A stretch of DNA of 64,000 nucleotides from Holacanthus passer (Eukaryota; Chordata; Actinopteri; Pomacanthidae). Both the position numbers and the translations under genes were made by a program. Below, piece by piece: positions 17,397 through 32,300 of the stretch. Within the stretch, counting starts at the first letter, position 1. Each line of letters starts with the position of its first letter. The notes under the pieces were generated by a model. The model was not told the DNA's origin. It did not search any database and saw nothing but the letters and a program-made list of their open reading frames with translations. The stretch is from positions 2,683,501 to 2,747,500 of the forward strand of contig JAFREQ010000040.1 in NCBI GenBank assembly GCA_025331565.1, given 5' to 3'.

Positions 17397-20300
17397 CTGA
17401 GGGAGAGGAACAGGGTTACTGCGAGGGGCGGGGGAGGGACAGGGGGGGAGGGAGGCAAGCACCTGGAGGGAGGGAGGGAGGGAGGGAGGGAGGAGAAGAG
17501 AGGAGAGGAAAGGAGAGGAGGAGAGGGTCAGTCAGGGATTTTTCACAGAGGAAAGGGGGAGTCGTATGGGTGGGGTGAGGCGAGCTGGGGGATGGGTCAA
17601 TGGGACTGAAGTGTCGTAAATGAGGAAGCAAATGGAAGCAAAACATCCAGAACCAAAACGAAGCCGATGTCAACAGATGGTCAACAGCCAATCAAGGATT
17701 AGGACACGGAGACAAGATTTAATGGTAAAAATAAAATCATTCCAGTTAAGGGGTTTGTTAAAATCAGTTGTTAAATGAATTGATCAAAAGGCAGCCGACA
17801 ACGCCACAAAAAATGGTGAGATTGAAGTTGGAAAGAATAAAAAGAGAGAAAGAACAAACAGAAAATGTGGTTAAAACCAATCCAGTTGAAACTGTATAAT
17901 CCAGTGCCCAAAGAAAACCTGACATGGATTTGGAAGGAATGTGTGATTGGTATAATTTACCAGGCAATTCACCATCATTAAGTCTGGCACAAACAGACTG
18001 CATTGCTACAAACAGCAAGTGTGTGGCGCTATACTCACGCTGTCTACATCCTCCAGCATCTTGCTGGTCTCTGGCACATCAGGGGCGTTGGGCACAGTGA
18101 CTATCATCGGTGTTCGTGTCCTTCCTAGTGTTCCAATAGAGGCTGTTTTAACAACGTGAGGGTGAGTAGGAGGCCCTGAGTGTGACAAACACACACAAAT
18201 ACACAACAGTCAGTGAAGGCAACACGTGACGCTGCTTGAAATGACTAACTGCTCTCTCTGTAACAGATAAACATTGGATCACTTTCTGCTGTTAGTGGAC
18301 TCACATATTGCTCAAATTATAATGTGAATAAATGTAAGAGTCAGGACAAGTATCGCCTCATTCAAAGCCTGATTCAAAGCGTGTTCTTCTGTGCCACAGA
18401 GCTCCACTGAAGTCCAACAACTATGAAAAATACATCATGAGCCGCACTGTTGGACTGGGTGACATGTTTCATCATTTACACACACACACACACACACACT
18501 GTAGTTTGTAAGTCAATCCCACATCCACCACCCTGCTGCTGTAAATAATCACTAAAACAAAGGAATGTGTACCAGCATGTGAAAGAAAGTCACCATGAAA
18601 TTCACTATTTAGTCCTGTGTGAGGAAGAAATTGTTTAGCCATTTATGTGTGACTTGTTTTTAAAGATTTACATCTTCGGTACAAACCAATGGGCTTGGAG
18701 CGGAGTGCCACAGAACATAATCAGAGATGGACCAAAACACTGTTGGTTTTGGTCTCTTTATGCAATTTGTGGACAAAAATACAGACGATCAACAGCCTCA
18801 TTCTTAATCAAGTGTAAAGAGAAGGAGGATAAGTGACTCATGATAAACACCATTGTTCAAGTTTGTTATGGAAATTTCTCAGAAGTTTCTCTGGCTCTTT
18901 AATTCAAACAATCTGTACCTAATGAATGATCATCACTCCTCCTGGTCTTTGCCCGGTCACGGTCTGAACAGCTTGGATGACAGTCGGCAGTCTTGTACTC
19001 TGATCTGACCTGAGCTCAACTGTGTGTGTTTGATGTGTGTGCGTGTGTTTCTGCTCACCGGTCTGAGCCAGCAGGGGAGTGCTGGGCAGGGCAGGCGACT
19101 CGTATGATGGATGGCTGGTGGCTGGGATTGCAGGTACGGCAAAGCTCTTGAGTGGGTGGGCGTGGGCGTGCGGGTGGGCTGAGCGGTGGGGGGGCAGGTT
19201 GCTGGAGTAGCTGGGCTCCTCCTCTGTGGTGGTGGAGCCATGGTAGCTGCCCTCGGGGTCGGCCAGGATCTCCGAGGGGCAGGAGGCCTGGGAGGAGGCG
19301 GTGGCAGGAGGGAGGGGCTCCGAACTGGGGGTGTTCCTCACCGACTCTGGAGAGGGAGCAGAGGGGAGGTAAGGAGAGACGATGAGCTGATGGGTTCACA
19401 GGCCAAGGGGATTTCTAACCGACTATTTATCTTCTTATGTGAGAGACTGTATTACAAATGATTATGCTAATATTTCTGATCCTTGGAAACTTCCAATATC
19501 AACTTCGTAGTAAGTGAGGAGGCTTCTCCCTCTCTCTTACAGGTTTCTTCACTATATCTAAATAAGAGTACAATGTACTAGAGCTGAAACGATTAGTTGA
19601 TAAGTGATCAACAGAAAACAGTCAACAAATTTGATAATCGATTATAAGTCACTCCTAAAGCAAAAATGCCAAAAGATTTTTTTCACACAGATATTCTGTG
19701 AGTTTTAGACAAAACAAGCCATTTAAATAAGTAAACTCTTGATTTTTCACATGTTTTGGACATTATATAAACCAAGTGATTGATCGAAAGAATGATCAAC
19801 GGATTATTTGATCATCAAATAATTAGTTAATAATTAGTTGCAGCCCTACAATGCACACATGTATTCTGTTTCTGGCCCTTTGAACTAGCTCAGCAGAAAT
19901 TACAGTCATTCCTCACTTTAAACTGATACCACTTATAAGTTGCCATAAAATTCTGTGGGAAAGACTGATCTGTATCTATACTGTTCAAACTGCCATTCAA
20001 CCATTTTCTGTTGGTCCAGATTCTTTCATATTGGAATAGGGAAGCTAAGCAAATGGGTTTATATAATTTTAAACTGCATAATTTGTGTATATCATAATGA
20101 TATAAAATGTATATTATTTACATAAAGTTTGAAAAGTGAGTAAATCTCAACATTTTTGAAGCTGCAACCAGCAAACTGTTTACTTTGAAAACCACAAAAT
20201 GATCAAGCAATAATCAAAAGAATAATCCTTATTTTTGTCAACTGAACAATCAACAGTTCTCAGCTGTTCCTGCTGTTTAACTCAACATCCAGACAGCAAA

Positions 20301-23300
20301 AAGTTTAAATCACTGGTATGTCTGTCTGCATTCCTGATGGCAAAGTTCAGTTTATTTTGGTAAAAGTTGAGGTGAGCAGAAGAGAATACTTTCAAAAGAC
20401 AGTAAGGTCAGAGAGCGGTGGTTAGTAACACTTTGAAAAACCAAAATATGAATGTAGCAAGATGGCAGCTGCATGTGAATGAATGAGTAAATGAATGAAT
20501 ATGACCAAGTGCTCTGTCCTCCTCTGTACTTCATCTGCTGTCCAGCAGGTGGCAGTGTCTCACCTGTAGAGTCCACCCTGTCTAGATGGGAGATGGGGGT
20601 GGCGCAGGCGTGCGGGCGTGGGTGCCCGCTGCCCTGGTGGTAGAGGTAGCTGCGTGTCGGCGACGCCAGGCTGCCCATGTGATAATGGTGGTGATGGTTA
20701 TCAAGGGAATGGATGGGGTGAGCACTAATCACAGCTGTGAAATGGATACACACACATATACACACACACACAGGACGAGATGTTAAACCAGCTGTAATGA
20801 TGAAGGATGTGGAAGTATTACTGGTGAGATACACACACATGCAGTTTTCTGGACTAAACACCTTTGAATATTCTTCCTGTCTGTTTCTCAGTCACCAAAT
20901 TCACAAAAACAAACATTAAAATGAGAATAAAATGAACATTTATTGAAACAATGAAATGAATTTTAGCATGAGATATATTTGAAATTGGTAGTTTCTTAAA
21001 AAAAATCTATGTGCCCTTATTTCAAAATTTTATGTCGTCTGCTCATTAGCTGTAAATTATGACAAGTTCTACTCATTCACACCCACACACACACACACGT
21101 GAGCGCACACACACTTACGCTGAGGTGGCTGTGCGTCAAAAGGCATCATCATTTTAGGCCTCATCCCTCGTCGGCCTGCTAGTGTAGACATGCTGTCCTC
21201 TGATTCGTGGCCTAAAAGGTATGGTGGAAACCAGCCAATCAGAAAGAGCTGCTACTCTATTGTTCTTTTTATGAATGATCCATCTGTGGATCTCAGGATC
21301 CTCAATCAGCTTTATATAGTTGGGTTTTGGGTGCATTTCTAAACGTCACACTCAGCATTCTTTAGTCATGAACTCATTATTTTAAGTGGATTTACTGTAC
21401 TTGCAGGAAGTTGTAGTATTGGCAGTGTGTGCTCGATGGGCATAATGTATGAAAAGCATGAAATGTTTGGCATGATAATCACAGAAAAAAACAATGGCAA
21501 ACACAAGTGTTGACTTGTGAAACAAAAATACCACCAAATTCTCCAAAACTCCTCCAGCCATTCTCCTGGAAGCAGCCCTGAGGATATTAACACATTTCCT
21601 GCCTAAAAAAACCAACTGTTTTCTTAGTCAAGCTTCCAACATGTACTTTTCCTGTCTGCCAGCCAAACTCCCAAGTTTGCTCAGTGTTATTATGCATGTA
21701 AGCTCAGGCAGTAAGGGTGACATTTCACTTTGATCTCATTCCCATAACATCAAATTTTAAGTCTTCCCCCTTGGGCAAGACTGACCGCGGTAGGAGTTGC
21801 GCCGCTGCTGCAGGTGGGGGTTGCTGTCCAGGCCGCTGTCAGCCGGCGTGATGTCCTGCGAGGTGCGGGGGATGGGCGTTTCGGTCATGACTGGGTTGGG
21901 GTCTGGCGACTTGTCCATGGGTTTGAGTTCCAGCCTCTCGTGGTGAATCCAAAGATCCGGTGGCTTCAGGTCTTTGGAGTTTCCCTTGTATTTGTGGGAG
22001 CCGTTCGAGGACTTGGAGGCAGCTCGTTTTCTGCAGGAGAGAACACGGAGGCAATGATGAAAGACTGATCTGTTTTATAGAGAGAAGGTGGCAAAGTGGC
22101 CAAAGTTAGAGGAGTTAGAAGACGTGTTCTTAGAACGGAGGAGGGAGAAAGAAGGGTATGACTGAGCTCCTTACTTTTTCTGGTGGGAGGTGGTGCGCCG
22201 TGTGCACAGGAAGGCCCCCACCACCACCACGATGATGGTGAAGGCTCCCACTGAGATGATGATGACAATGACCAGGATGTGATTTTCACTGTTGCCTCCC
22301 ACCCCTGATTTACCTCGAGAGGAGAAAGACTGGATTAGACTACATGCATTGATATGATAAATACCTCTTTAAAGATGCCGGTGAGTCACTAACAGGAAAA
22401 AAACAGCGACAAATATACGAGTCTAAAATTGTAGATTTCAAAATGCACTGCCAGAAAAATGGAACATCAATTTAAAATTCAACTTTCTGGACACAATCAG
22501 TTCATGATTTAAGCTTCTGTGGGGTCTGATTGATAGATCATAGCTGAACTAAAGAAGGTGGGTGGGAAAATCTTACCAACTGCAGTTCCAGGGTCCTGTG
22601 ATCGAGGGCCTACTGGATGCCCCGACTTCGGCGGAGGATTTGAGGCTGATTCAAAATGGGAAAAAAAAAACACAAATCAACTGAAACTCTCCTTAAGTGT
22701 TTTTATGACCTCTCCTACTGTCCCATTTATTCCTCTGTCAAACGTTCACGAGATACATTATAATCTGAACATTTCTACAAGCACAAATAGATTTTGCCGG
22801 TCATGCAGACCAAGTTTTCATCAGCCCAGAAGATGGAAATCTTTAGACAAAGAGATACACGAGGTGCAGAGTCAGCAGTGAAAGATAACAGTGTGGAGGG
22901 GGAATTTACCTTGGTCATTAGCCATTTTGTCAGAGGACTCAGCTTAACAGGCCAAAGGAGAGCAGGGAGGGAGAGACAATAAAAAAGCACAAAACAAGTT
23001 AGCTGAAAAGAGCAGCGAGGGAGAGAGAAATAAAGCGAGAGATGGGGATTGTGAGGAGGAGGAAAGGGGCAAAACTAGAAGAATGAGGGATAGGGAGAAA
23101 ACAGCAATAGTGTACTACAGACACAGCCAAGCTCACATTAAAAGCAAAGCATCTAAATACAAATTCCTACAAACTGTACAATAAAACACATATTGATTTT
23201 AAGTTAACATCCAATGAGTAAAGATTTTCTTAAAAAAGATGCAGCCCTGTCAAAATATTGACAGAAACTAAATAAAGTGTATCCAGCTCCTTCAAACTGA

Positions 23301-26300
23301 GTTGGGTGCAAATTTGCTGACCAGACTTTGCAGTAATTCGGTCATCCCCAACTAATCAACAAGGCTTGGGAAAAATCTCTGTCTCCTCTCTCAAGAAGCT
23401 TTTTTTTCCCATCAGGAGAATTTGTCTAAAGTGTTAACTACAACATTTATTTAAGTCAGTGCTGCTGACACATAATACATTTCGCTGAAGGTTTAGGAAA
23501 AATCCATCCTTGGAGAGCAGCACTTTGTTCGACATCATTAGTTTGGGATTTTGATTTGTGATGTAATTTAATAACAGGAGGTTTTGTGAGATGAAACATT
23601 TTAACAATGTATTTATCAGATCATAATTTTTACAACATGGGGCCTCTGTTGTGTCAGTTAAAGTCAAATGTTAAAGCTGCATTCATTGATTCTTTTGGAC
23701 ACTTGAGGACAGAATAACTTTTATAGTCTAAGGCCACATTCAGGTGGTACCTTCAACAACACACCTCCACCAGTGCAGCCCCCATTTTAGCAAACAGTTG
23801 CCCGTTTACACACCCAGCAGACATCAAAATTAGCACTCACTTGGAGTTTGTGGTGACCTGACTAATGTAAATCCAATATTCATTCTCTCTCCATTTAGCT
23901 CATTAGCAGTTCCACTCCTGAGAAAAATATATGGCTCCTGAAGTGCCAGGTGGGATTATATCATTATACATATGAAGCTCCTTATCGTGTTCCATCTTGT
24001 CTTGCTTCTCAAACTTACTCTTTGGAGTGCGGAAATGTACGGCCTCAGACATGGGGCCCATGCCCTTTGAGTTTCGGGCCTGGATCTTGAAGTAGTAGGT
24101 GGTGTCCAGCGTCAGCTCCTGGATCTGGTGGGTCAGGCGGTTGCCCACCACCGGCTCAATGACCCAGTCGTGGACCTCAGCGTTTACATCTGTGCTGTAG
24201 TAGATGATATAACCTGCAACAGGGAAGGTCAGAAAGAGAGAGACAAATTTAAGTTCAGTGGCTTTAAAGCTGCGCAAATCAACTACAATGTTTTTGTGCT
24301 ACTTGGCTTTATTCGTCAAGTCAAACTGCACAATCAGAGTCATCTATCGCACCCTTTATTGGATTTATATAATTCACTGCATTATATCTCCTTTTAGTGA
24401 AAAGCCTGCAGTGCAGTGATCAGATGGAGATGGAGCTTCCTCTCTGACTTCTACTGCAAATAAAATACATTTCATTTGGACATTTTACATATGTAATCAT
24501 ATTGAGTAGATTAATTCTCCACCTAAATGTGATTTCATTCTTCAATTTTAAGTAGAGACTTGTTACAAAATGATCTAAATGCTTCAAATTAGAAACAGAA
24601 ATGTGCCTTTTTTTTTTTTAGTCCAGAAACACCAGATTCTTTCATGGTTAGGGAAGCATATATCAACCTGAGTCTAGATTTATCTGTGACACCGCGAAAT
24701 GTGTAACACACAAGAGAGACTTTGAGACTCACCAGTGATCTTTCCGTTGGCCTCAGAGGGCGGCTGCCAGTTGACAATTATGGTGCGAGGTTTGTTCTCT
24801 TTGCTCACCACGGTCACATCTTTCGGGGAGGAGCTGGGAACTGTGGGGGGGTTGAGACAGGACATCTGTTGTTTTGTTGATCACCGTGTCTTGTGCTACA
24901 AACTGTGTGTGTTTTTGGATATGTGTGGTGTGTAACTTAGCACACACTTATTGGATAGTGTATGCTTTATGTGACTTCTGTGTTGTGTTTATCTTGTAAA
25001 TGCACCCACTTCCCTCAAAACCGATGACCTAAAGTTTATAACTTGTGTGTGTTTTATAAGCTTGTATATACCATTTACTTGCACTCACACACAAACCCCT
25101 GGCTGGGCAGAAATGAAAACTGGCTGTTCTCTTCTCTTTAATAAAAACAACAAAAAACTTCCACTTCTTGTTAATAGTCTAATAAATCTAAATCCAATAA
25201 AGCATATAAAGATGCTGCTTTAAAGAAAATGAGTTTTTGTTTTTAATGTGTGGTTTACTGTCGGGCAACTTTTAGCTCAGCAATTACAACTTACAATGAA
25301 GAATGGGCTCTGACATTTTCCAGCTTGGAAATTTTAGTATCTTCAGTATTGGGCACACAGCACTGCTTATACAGATACTCAGGGGGTTGTATATTTTCAA
25401 TACAGGATGGTTAATTGGATTTAAAAAGACTATATGTTGGTACAGTGACAGCATGCGAAATTTTAACACTGATACAGTCAGTTTATGCAGTTTTGATCCA
25501 GCTGGCTCAAGGGAGAGGGTAATCATTTAATGTCATCCCTCAGGTATTGTGCCAAGCAAAAGGCCACATGAAGTTGTGCCCATCCAAGTTTAACAGTAAT
25601 GGAATAATGAACCAAAACCAAAACAACATGTATTTAGTTCTATAAGCTCAAAGCCATTAAAGAGTCAGGTGTTGGTTTGTGATTATTGCTCCTCAGGCCG
25701 CGACACCAGGCCAAGGGTCTGCAAATCAAGAGAACAATGTAAACAACTAACTTATTTTAACACAAAACTGTATTATTATTATTTCAATATTAGTTTGAAT
25801 GCATATTTTGCATGGAAGCAGGGTTAGTCCAACTTATTCCCACTGAACAGCAGAGCAATGATGAAATTATATTCAGAAATCACCAAATTTGCTGCAGGTT
25901 TCCTCAGTTGCACTCAGTGAATGTGAGGTTTATTGATAAGTACCTGTCTTATTATTTGGATTATATTATACTGTGCAGCTTGATTTTCCTCAGGTGTGTC
26001 CGCTCCTTCCCTTTGGGCTGCAAAAAGTGAGACGTTACTCCCAGCCAGCCAGGGGCTCGTTACACTGGACATTGGTTTTTGTCTTGGTGATGATGTACAC
26101 TTTGTGTGTTTCTGCACAATTAATCGTGTGTGTGTGTGTGTGTGTGTGTCTTTGTGTGGGCTCCTACTGGTCTCAAAGGTGGTGCCCTGTGCAGTCATGC
26201 TCCACGTGCTGGTGCGGCGGCCTTTGGTCACCATGACGGAGAACTCGTACAGCGTGTTGGGCTTCAGACCCGTCACCATGTGGTTCAGGCTGGTGGTGTT

Positions 26301-29300
26301 GGCCATCTGGGGAGAGACAGGCAAACACACAAAAACACACACTGATGAAGTCTCCAGGGAGCTGAAAGGATTTTATCAGCCATGAGAACAAACTCAATTT
26401 ATCATTTTCAGAACACTAATGATTATTTTTACTATCCATTCATCCATTATTATTTTAGTCTATATACCCATTGCAATCTCAAGGTGACATCTTCAAAGGT
26501 CTTGTTTTCTCTGACTAACACTCAAAAACCTAAACATTTTAAGTTCACTATAAAGAATCTATCAAGAAACAAAATCAGCAAATCCTTGGAAGTGAGAAAC
26601 TGGAACAAGTGAAAAATGATCACGATAACTCATTTCTCTCTCGATAGATTAATCGTTTGAGCTCAAAACACAACCAATAGTCTGATTGTTGTGCAGAGCT
26701 CAGGATACATCACATAGACTGACTGAGTGGAAACAGTATGTTTTTCATTTTGTGATCCTCAATTATGTTTGGTGTGAAATATAGTGCCAGTGCAGCCATG
26801 AAAACCACACTGGTTATACAAAATGCAACACAACATGGGTGCACTTCACATTTCTGTGGCTTTACTTTAAATTAGTCAGCAAAAGTAAAAAGCTTTGGTT
26901 ACGTAACCATTTATTTTGATCTCTGCAGGGCTGAGCCGGCAGAAGAGCATGAAGGCACAGCTTTAGCCTGCTGAGTGTCGTAGCGGCAGTGAATCAGGTT
27001 CGCCCGGTCTCTAACAGCCCTATCTATAACGTTGCGTGCTATGACAAAAGTGCAGTTCTCCGGTGGGGGGTGTCAAACAGAGGGCAGTGGGCTAGGAAAA
27101 GAAAACACTCCATCCTTTAGAAACATGCTTGAGAGCAGTTGTCTCTTCAATAATGTACAAGCTTGTCTGGCTAGACTCGCTCTAAGAGGAGTGAGGATGT
27201 GAAGAAGAGCAGCATTAGGGTGACGTTATCGCTGCTGGTTAGACTGGTCCTGAGGAGTGCTATATTTGCATGTGAGCAGGATGTGCAAGAGTCCAAACTG
27301 TGATAAAAAAACACCAGGACAGACCTCTCTAATAGACTTGTTAATATATTGAATTTGGGTAATAGGACAGAAACATAATGAGCCTATGGAACTCTTTAAT
27401 TACCGCCACAGTGTGAGAATCAAACCAATTTGAGCATCCACTCGTGGAAACAAGACTTAACTCTGCATGTGTGTTCTGAGTCGGCTTTATGGAGAATGCA
27501 CTGTCAGATCTACACCCTCGTTTTCTAGTTCTCAGTTTGTCTTGTCCTTGTTGAATAATTTATCAGTAAACGCGGGCCTTTATCTGAGCTCTGCTCGGTC
27601 ACAGGTTTGCACACATGCATACAACCATGAACACACACACACACACACTCTGTGATCCAGTATTCAGAGATAGCTAATCATCATAACTGTGCTGCAGGTC
27701 GAGAATCAGAACCTGAATCTCAAACACCTTGTTTCAGGCTCGGCTCACTGTGACTTAGACTCCGTCTAATGCTTTACACTCATGCACGTGACTTCACTCT
27801 GTGTTTGCTCTGCATCTGCGTGACGCTGCAAATGGAAGTAATATTCCAGTGCTGCACTCAATCATTTCATTGAACATGAGCTCTAGTAACGAGCTTGTTT
27901 AGGATTATAATTTCTGATCAACAGAAATCGATCAACCACTAATCAATTTGACCATCATTTCATTTACCAAGCAGAAATTTACTCATTTCAACAGCTCAAA
28001 TATAAATATTTGGGCTGCAGGAAACTGTAATAAGCATTTTTCACTATTTTCTGATATTTTTTAGACTAAACTATTGATCAATTAATGAAAATATAATAGT
28101 GATGTTAAAGTGACACTCTTACAGTTTTCATGAAATCAAGCCATTTGAGCTCTTTTCAATACTATTTATGTTCAGCATTTACTCTGCAACAGACATTCAA
28201 TGATCATGGCTGCTCACAGCATGATGGAAAAAGGCCAGTCATCGACTTTGTCACATTTCTTTGGCTGCGCTGTAGACAGATACACCATCTGCTTGTCTGT
28301 TGTATTTCTTTTTCTGTTCTTTTTGGGGGGAATTCCTTGTCTTTACTATGTCTGGAATTGAACCATGGACATCGCAGTTATGCAGCTGTAACCATTCAGC
28401 TCCTCTTTTGTTGTATTTCAGACAAAGTTGCTGCTCAATGAGTGTTTGCTGTGGTATTAAACCATATTTCTAATCAAATGGGATGGAAATCTAAAAGATT
28501 ATAACCTTAATAGATCATGAAAATAAACCTTAGCTGCAGCTCTACAACTGTACAGTCATTAAAAAGATGCTTTAACATAATACACCATAGTGAGGCCTTT
28601 ACATTTTAATTAAACCACTATATCTTCAGATAGAGAAAGCCCTGAGCTGAGCCAGTGTCTGATTGTGCAGTCAGACAACCTTTAACTGAAATGCAGAGCA
28701 GAGAGAATTTTATTCAGCCTACATCCTCATGACCATCTACTATACAAGTCTTCTTAATATCCATCTGTGAACGGATTGAACAACAATTGCAGCATTTGAT
28801 TTGGTTAAGTTCTGCAGACTTGACCCCTATGAACCTTTATTTACAATGCTGAGAAGAAGACTAATGCTGTGACACAAAAGTCTGAGGAAGCATTTCTCAG
28901 TTAAATTTCTCAGTGTGAGTCAATACTTCTATTTGCAGGGCTTCAAAGGTGGATGAAAATAGATTATTGCAAATATCAGCATTATGCTGCCACTGTGCCT
29001 GGGAGCTGCTGTGGGAATACTTTACTATATATCATCATATGACACTGCTTTTTATTTTCAGCACATCAATACATCTAAGTGTTGGCGTGAAGGGATGCAC
29101 AAAGTCCCACTGCGCTGAAGTACAGAGAAATTGTTCTGGATTAAATGAAGGCATATCACCAAAGTTTGATCAGACTGAAATGATTTGAGTTGTACTTAAC
29201 TGAACTACATCGAGTTAAGCCAGAAAAAGGAAAGTGCCTCTTTTCTTGGAAAAATCATCCTCAATTAAATTAAGAGTAAGGATTGCAGAACAAGGCCTTT

Positions 29301-32300
29301 TGAATCCAGTAATTTCAAGAAAACCTGAATTGAACAAACACGCATATAATCAGGAAGTGAGAATCGAACATGAATCTCTTACCTTTACTTTAGTGTTGGC
29401 AGGGATGTTGGTCTTCCAGCGCACCGTGTAGAATCGGTTATCTGTGATCTTTTGGTTCTTGGGCAGCGAGTTGTCAGCCCAGGTCACCTTGATGGTGTCG
29501 TGGCTCAGCACCGAGGCCTGAACACCCACAGGTGGCATCATGGGAGAGGGATCTGGTACTGGGGTGTATGGAGCATGGAAGAGTTCGTAGAAGTCAACAT
29601 CGGGGTCTATGGGGTCTGCGCGTCAGGCAGAAAACCCGCATGCATGCACACAAATTAAAATGACCAAAATTAAAACATAAAGAGAAGCGTGGTGCGGTGG
29701 ATCAGACAGTGGAGTCAAAAACAGGATGCAGGGAGCAACGAACAGGAGAAAATAAGGTTAATGAGTTAAAATGAAGGACGACGATGAGGGAGGAAGAAAA
29801 CCATAACGTAAGTGCGACAAGGATGGGATTGGGAAGGGTGAAGAGAAAGAGAGAGAAGATTCTATTAGAAAAACAGACACTGACCTCTACAATAAGATGA
29901 ATCTACAGGCTTGGTTGCTACATAGAAGCTATATAGAAGTATGTGATGTTTTAGCAATGGCTATTGTGGCACTACAGAGAGAGGAAGAGATACTCTATTC
30001 ATAAGAAAAGATTACAGTAAATGGAAAACTAGAGTGCAAGCAGATACCCACAATCCTACAGGCAACTTTTCAAACTAGCACATTAAAGTGTTGACCCACT
30101 CTTTTCAGAGAGAGGCAATACTGCAATGTGTTTAGAAATGTTTACATCACGGAGCTTTTCACACCATTTTAATACAAAGTGGATAAACAGAAGGACACTG
30201 AATGCACTGGAACATTTGCCTCTTTTCAGAGTAACATTGACAAGGTGCATTATGTCCTTGAAAACTGTACAAAGAATATGGAGGCTTTAAGTAACCCAGC
30301 CTGCAGGCAGAGAAGAGGGTCACGGACAAGTGGTGGCTGTGGTTGGATGTGTCTGTGCCGAGCGCCGCTTCTGTTCTGAGGCTCAAAGGTGTTTGGTGAA
30401 AAGCTTGTGGTGAAAGGCAGAGCTTGGTCTTTTCTACTTTTCCGTTTCCACAGTACTTGAATTAACACTAGACAATGACAGACGTGCATCATTCCCATTG
30501 TGAGAATACAAACACAATAATGTTCTAAAAGGGTTATAATACTAATAATGTCGGCTTTGTTTTACTCCATTGTATTTACTTTGCATGTTGTTAATTGTGC
30601 GTCTGTGATGCATGTTTTAATTAACAGATAACAATGTAGCACGATGATGTCCTGCATGATATCTTTACTAATATCAATATTCTATTACTTCTGTGCATGT
30701 TTATAAACTATTTAAATCCCTTTTTAAATTTTAATCTTATATTCTATCTGATGCAAATGAGATGAGTCTTTGTGCTAACTGTGGCACAACTACAAAAATC
30801 TTTATCAATGTGCACTTTCCCTGTTAAATAAACTGCTTTTCTACATTAAGACACGTATAATATTATCATCAGTTGTCATGTCTTGATTCTAGTCATATTA
30901 AAACACTAGTAAATGTCAATGCAGATTAAATCTTCTTTCAGTTTTATATACTCCGATATCAATATACTGAGTAATTTCATTGTAAATTTAATTGAGACTG
31001 TTAATATAACTACATGACAATCTCTGTTTTTGGCCAATGTAGAAAAAAAGATAGCTGACAAATGAACCATGCTAAACTTCAGATAATAACACATTGACCA
31101 ACCTGTGCTGATTTGACATCAGCTGCAACGCCACAATAAGCAGAGTTAGTAAAGTGAACGCTTCCTCAGTAGAAGCAGAATAACAATCTCTGATCTCTCG
31201 TCTCAATCTCTTGTCTCAGTTTATATATCGTCATAACGACAAATGAATGAAATTTCGAAATTTAGTGGCGTTCACCCTTGAGGGCCACATACATGGCACA
31301 GTCCATCACTTTAATAAGATAAATGTTATTCGGTATGTTGCATTATTGACAACCTGTTGTTTAATTCTGTGTTTATGTAAGAGTGAGAGTGTGTATATGT
31401 GCTTGCACGAAGAACACTTGAGCGTGTTTGTGTGTAAGGTGGCTGCCCATTACATCTCATAAAGCCCAGTGAGTATGTGCGTGTCTATGAAAGGGAAAGA
31501 GGGGCTCAAACAAACAGCTCCTGGCCCGTATACTGAAGGATAAACGCTTCAAGATGGCCTTCTGGCCGCTGGTTTCACAGCGCTCCGTTTAGTTGAGATG
31601 GGAGAAAAAAGCTTTGGTCAGTCACCCACGATGACACTCCTCCCCGACCACTCGTTGGTCCTCTCCTCTCCGCCTCGCTCCATTTGACACCTCTTTGTGC
31701 AGAGCTGCCCTCATTATATTCCCAAGACTGAGTCAGAGTGTGTGTGTGTGTGTTTGTATGTGTGTGCGTGATGAAGATCCAAGCATTCATGTGGTTGTGG
31801 AGAGGCACTGAGGTTTTTGGGGTGGCATGCAAACTGCATTTCTTTACCCAACTTGGAAGAATAGTTTCGAATGTTAGAATACGCTGCAGCAAAGAGGCTG
31901 ACTTGCCCTTGTAACTTTTACAGACGGGGGTGCAATCCCTCATTTTCCTGCTTCTCAGTTAAGACGTCATTTTATTAGAAGATATTCAACCTAGCACTCT
32001 CTCAGCCTAAGTTCACCAAGTTTCTCCTCAGTTTTTTTTTTTTTTTCAAAAGTAAAAGTACTATGTAGGTCAGCTCGTCTTTTTAATCCCGACTTGAACA
32101 AACTGGCAGGAACGGAACGCGCCCCAGAGGATTCAGCAGCAGACGATGGTGGTGGGCTTTGGTTCTGCTTTGAGAGGAAACGTTTGGATCTGACGAAGGG
32201 TTGCCAAAGCCACCACAGGGGGTCTGAGTGTGTGCAGCGTTCTGTGTGTGTGTGAGGATGTGAGAAAGCGGGAGCTTCATAGATAGAAGTGTACAGTATG

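Larger units (their letters stand above)
26307..29382 (-). other. neo1: neo1 intron with SINE and MITE relics
   Basis: 3.1 kb. Contains an AT-rich MITE copy (27905-28095) and a tRNA-like SINE fragment (28335-28410). A palindromic GGTTACGTAACC sits near 26898. No exon recognised. Confidence 0.7.

Noticed and set aside
17416..17691. Open frames over the GGGA/GA-rich stretch
   Set aside because: Simple-repeat translation (Pro/Ser or Gly/Arg/Glu runs) inside an intron, with no splice or family support.
26898..26909. GGTTACGTAACC palindrome as the end of a known teleost repeat
   Set aside because: Flanking sequence does not continue like the repeats I know with this word, so only the 12-bp palindrome is certain.
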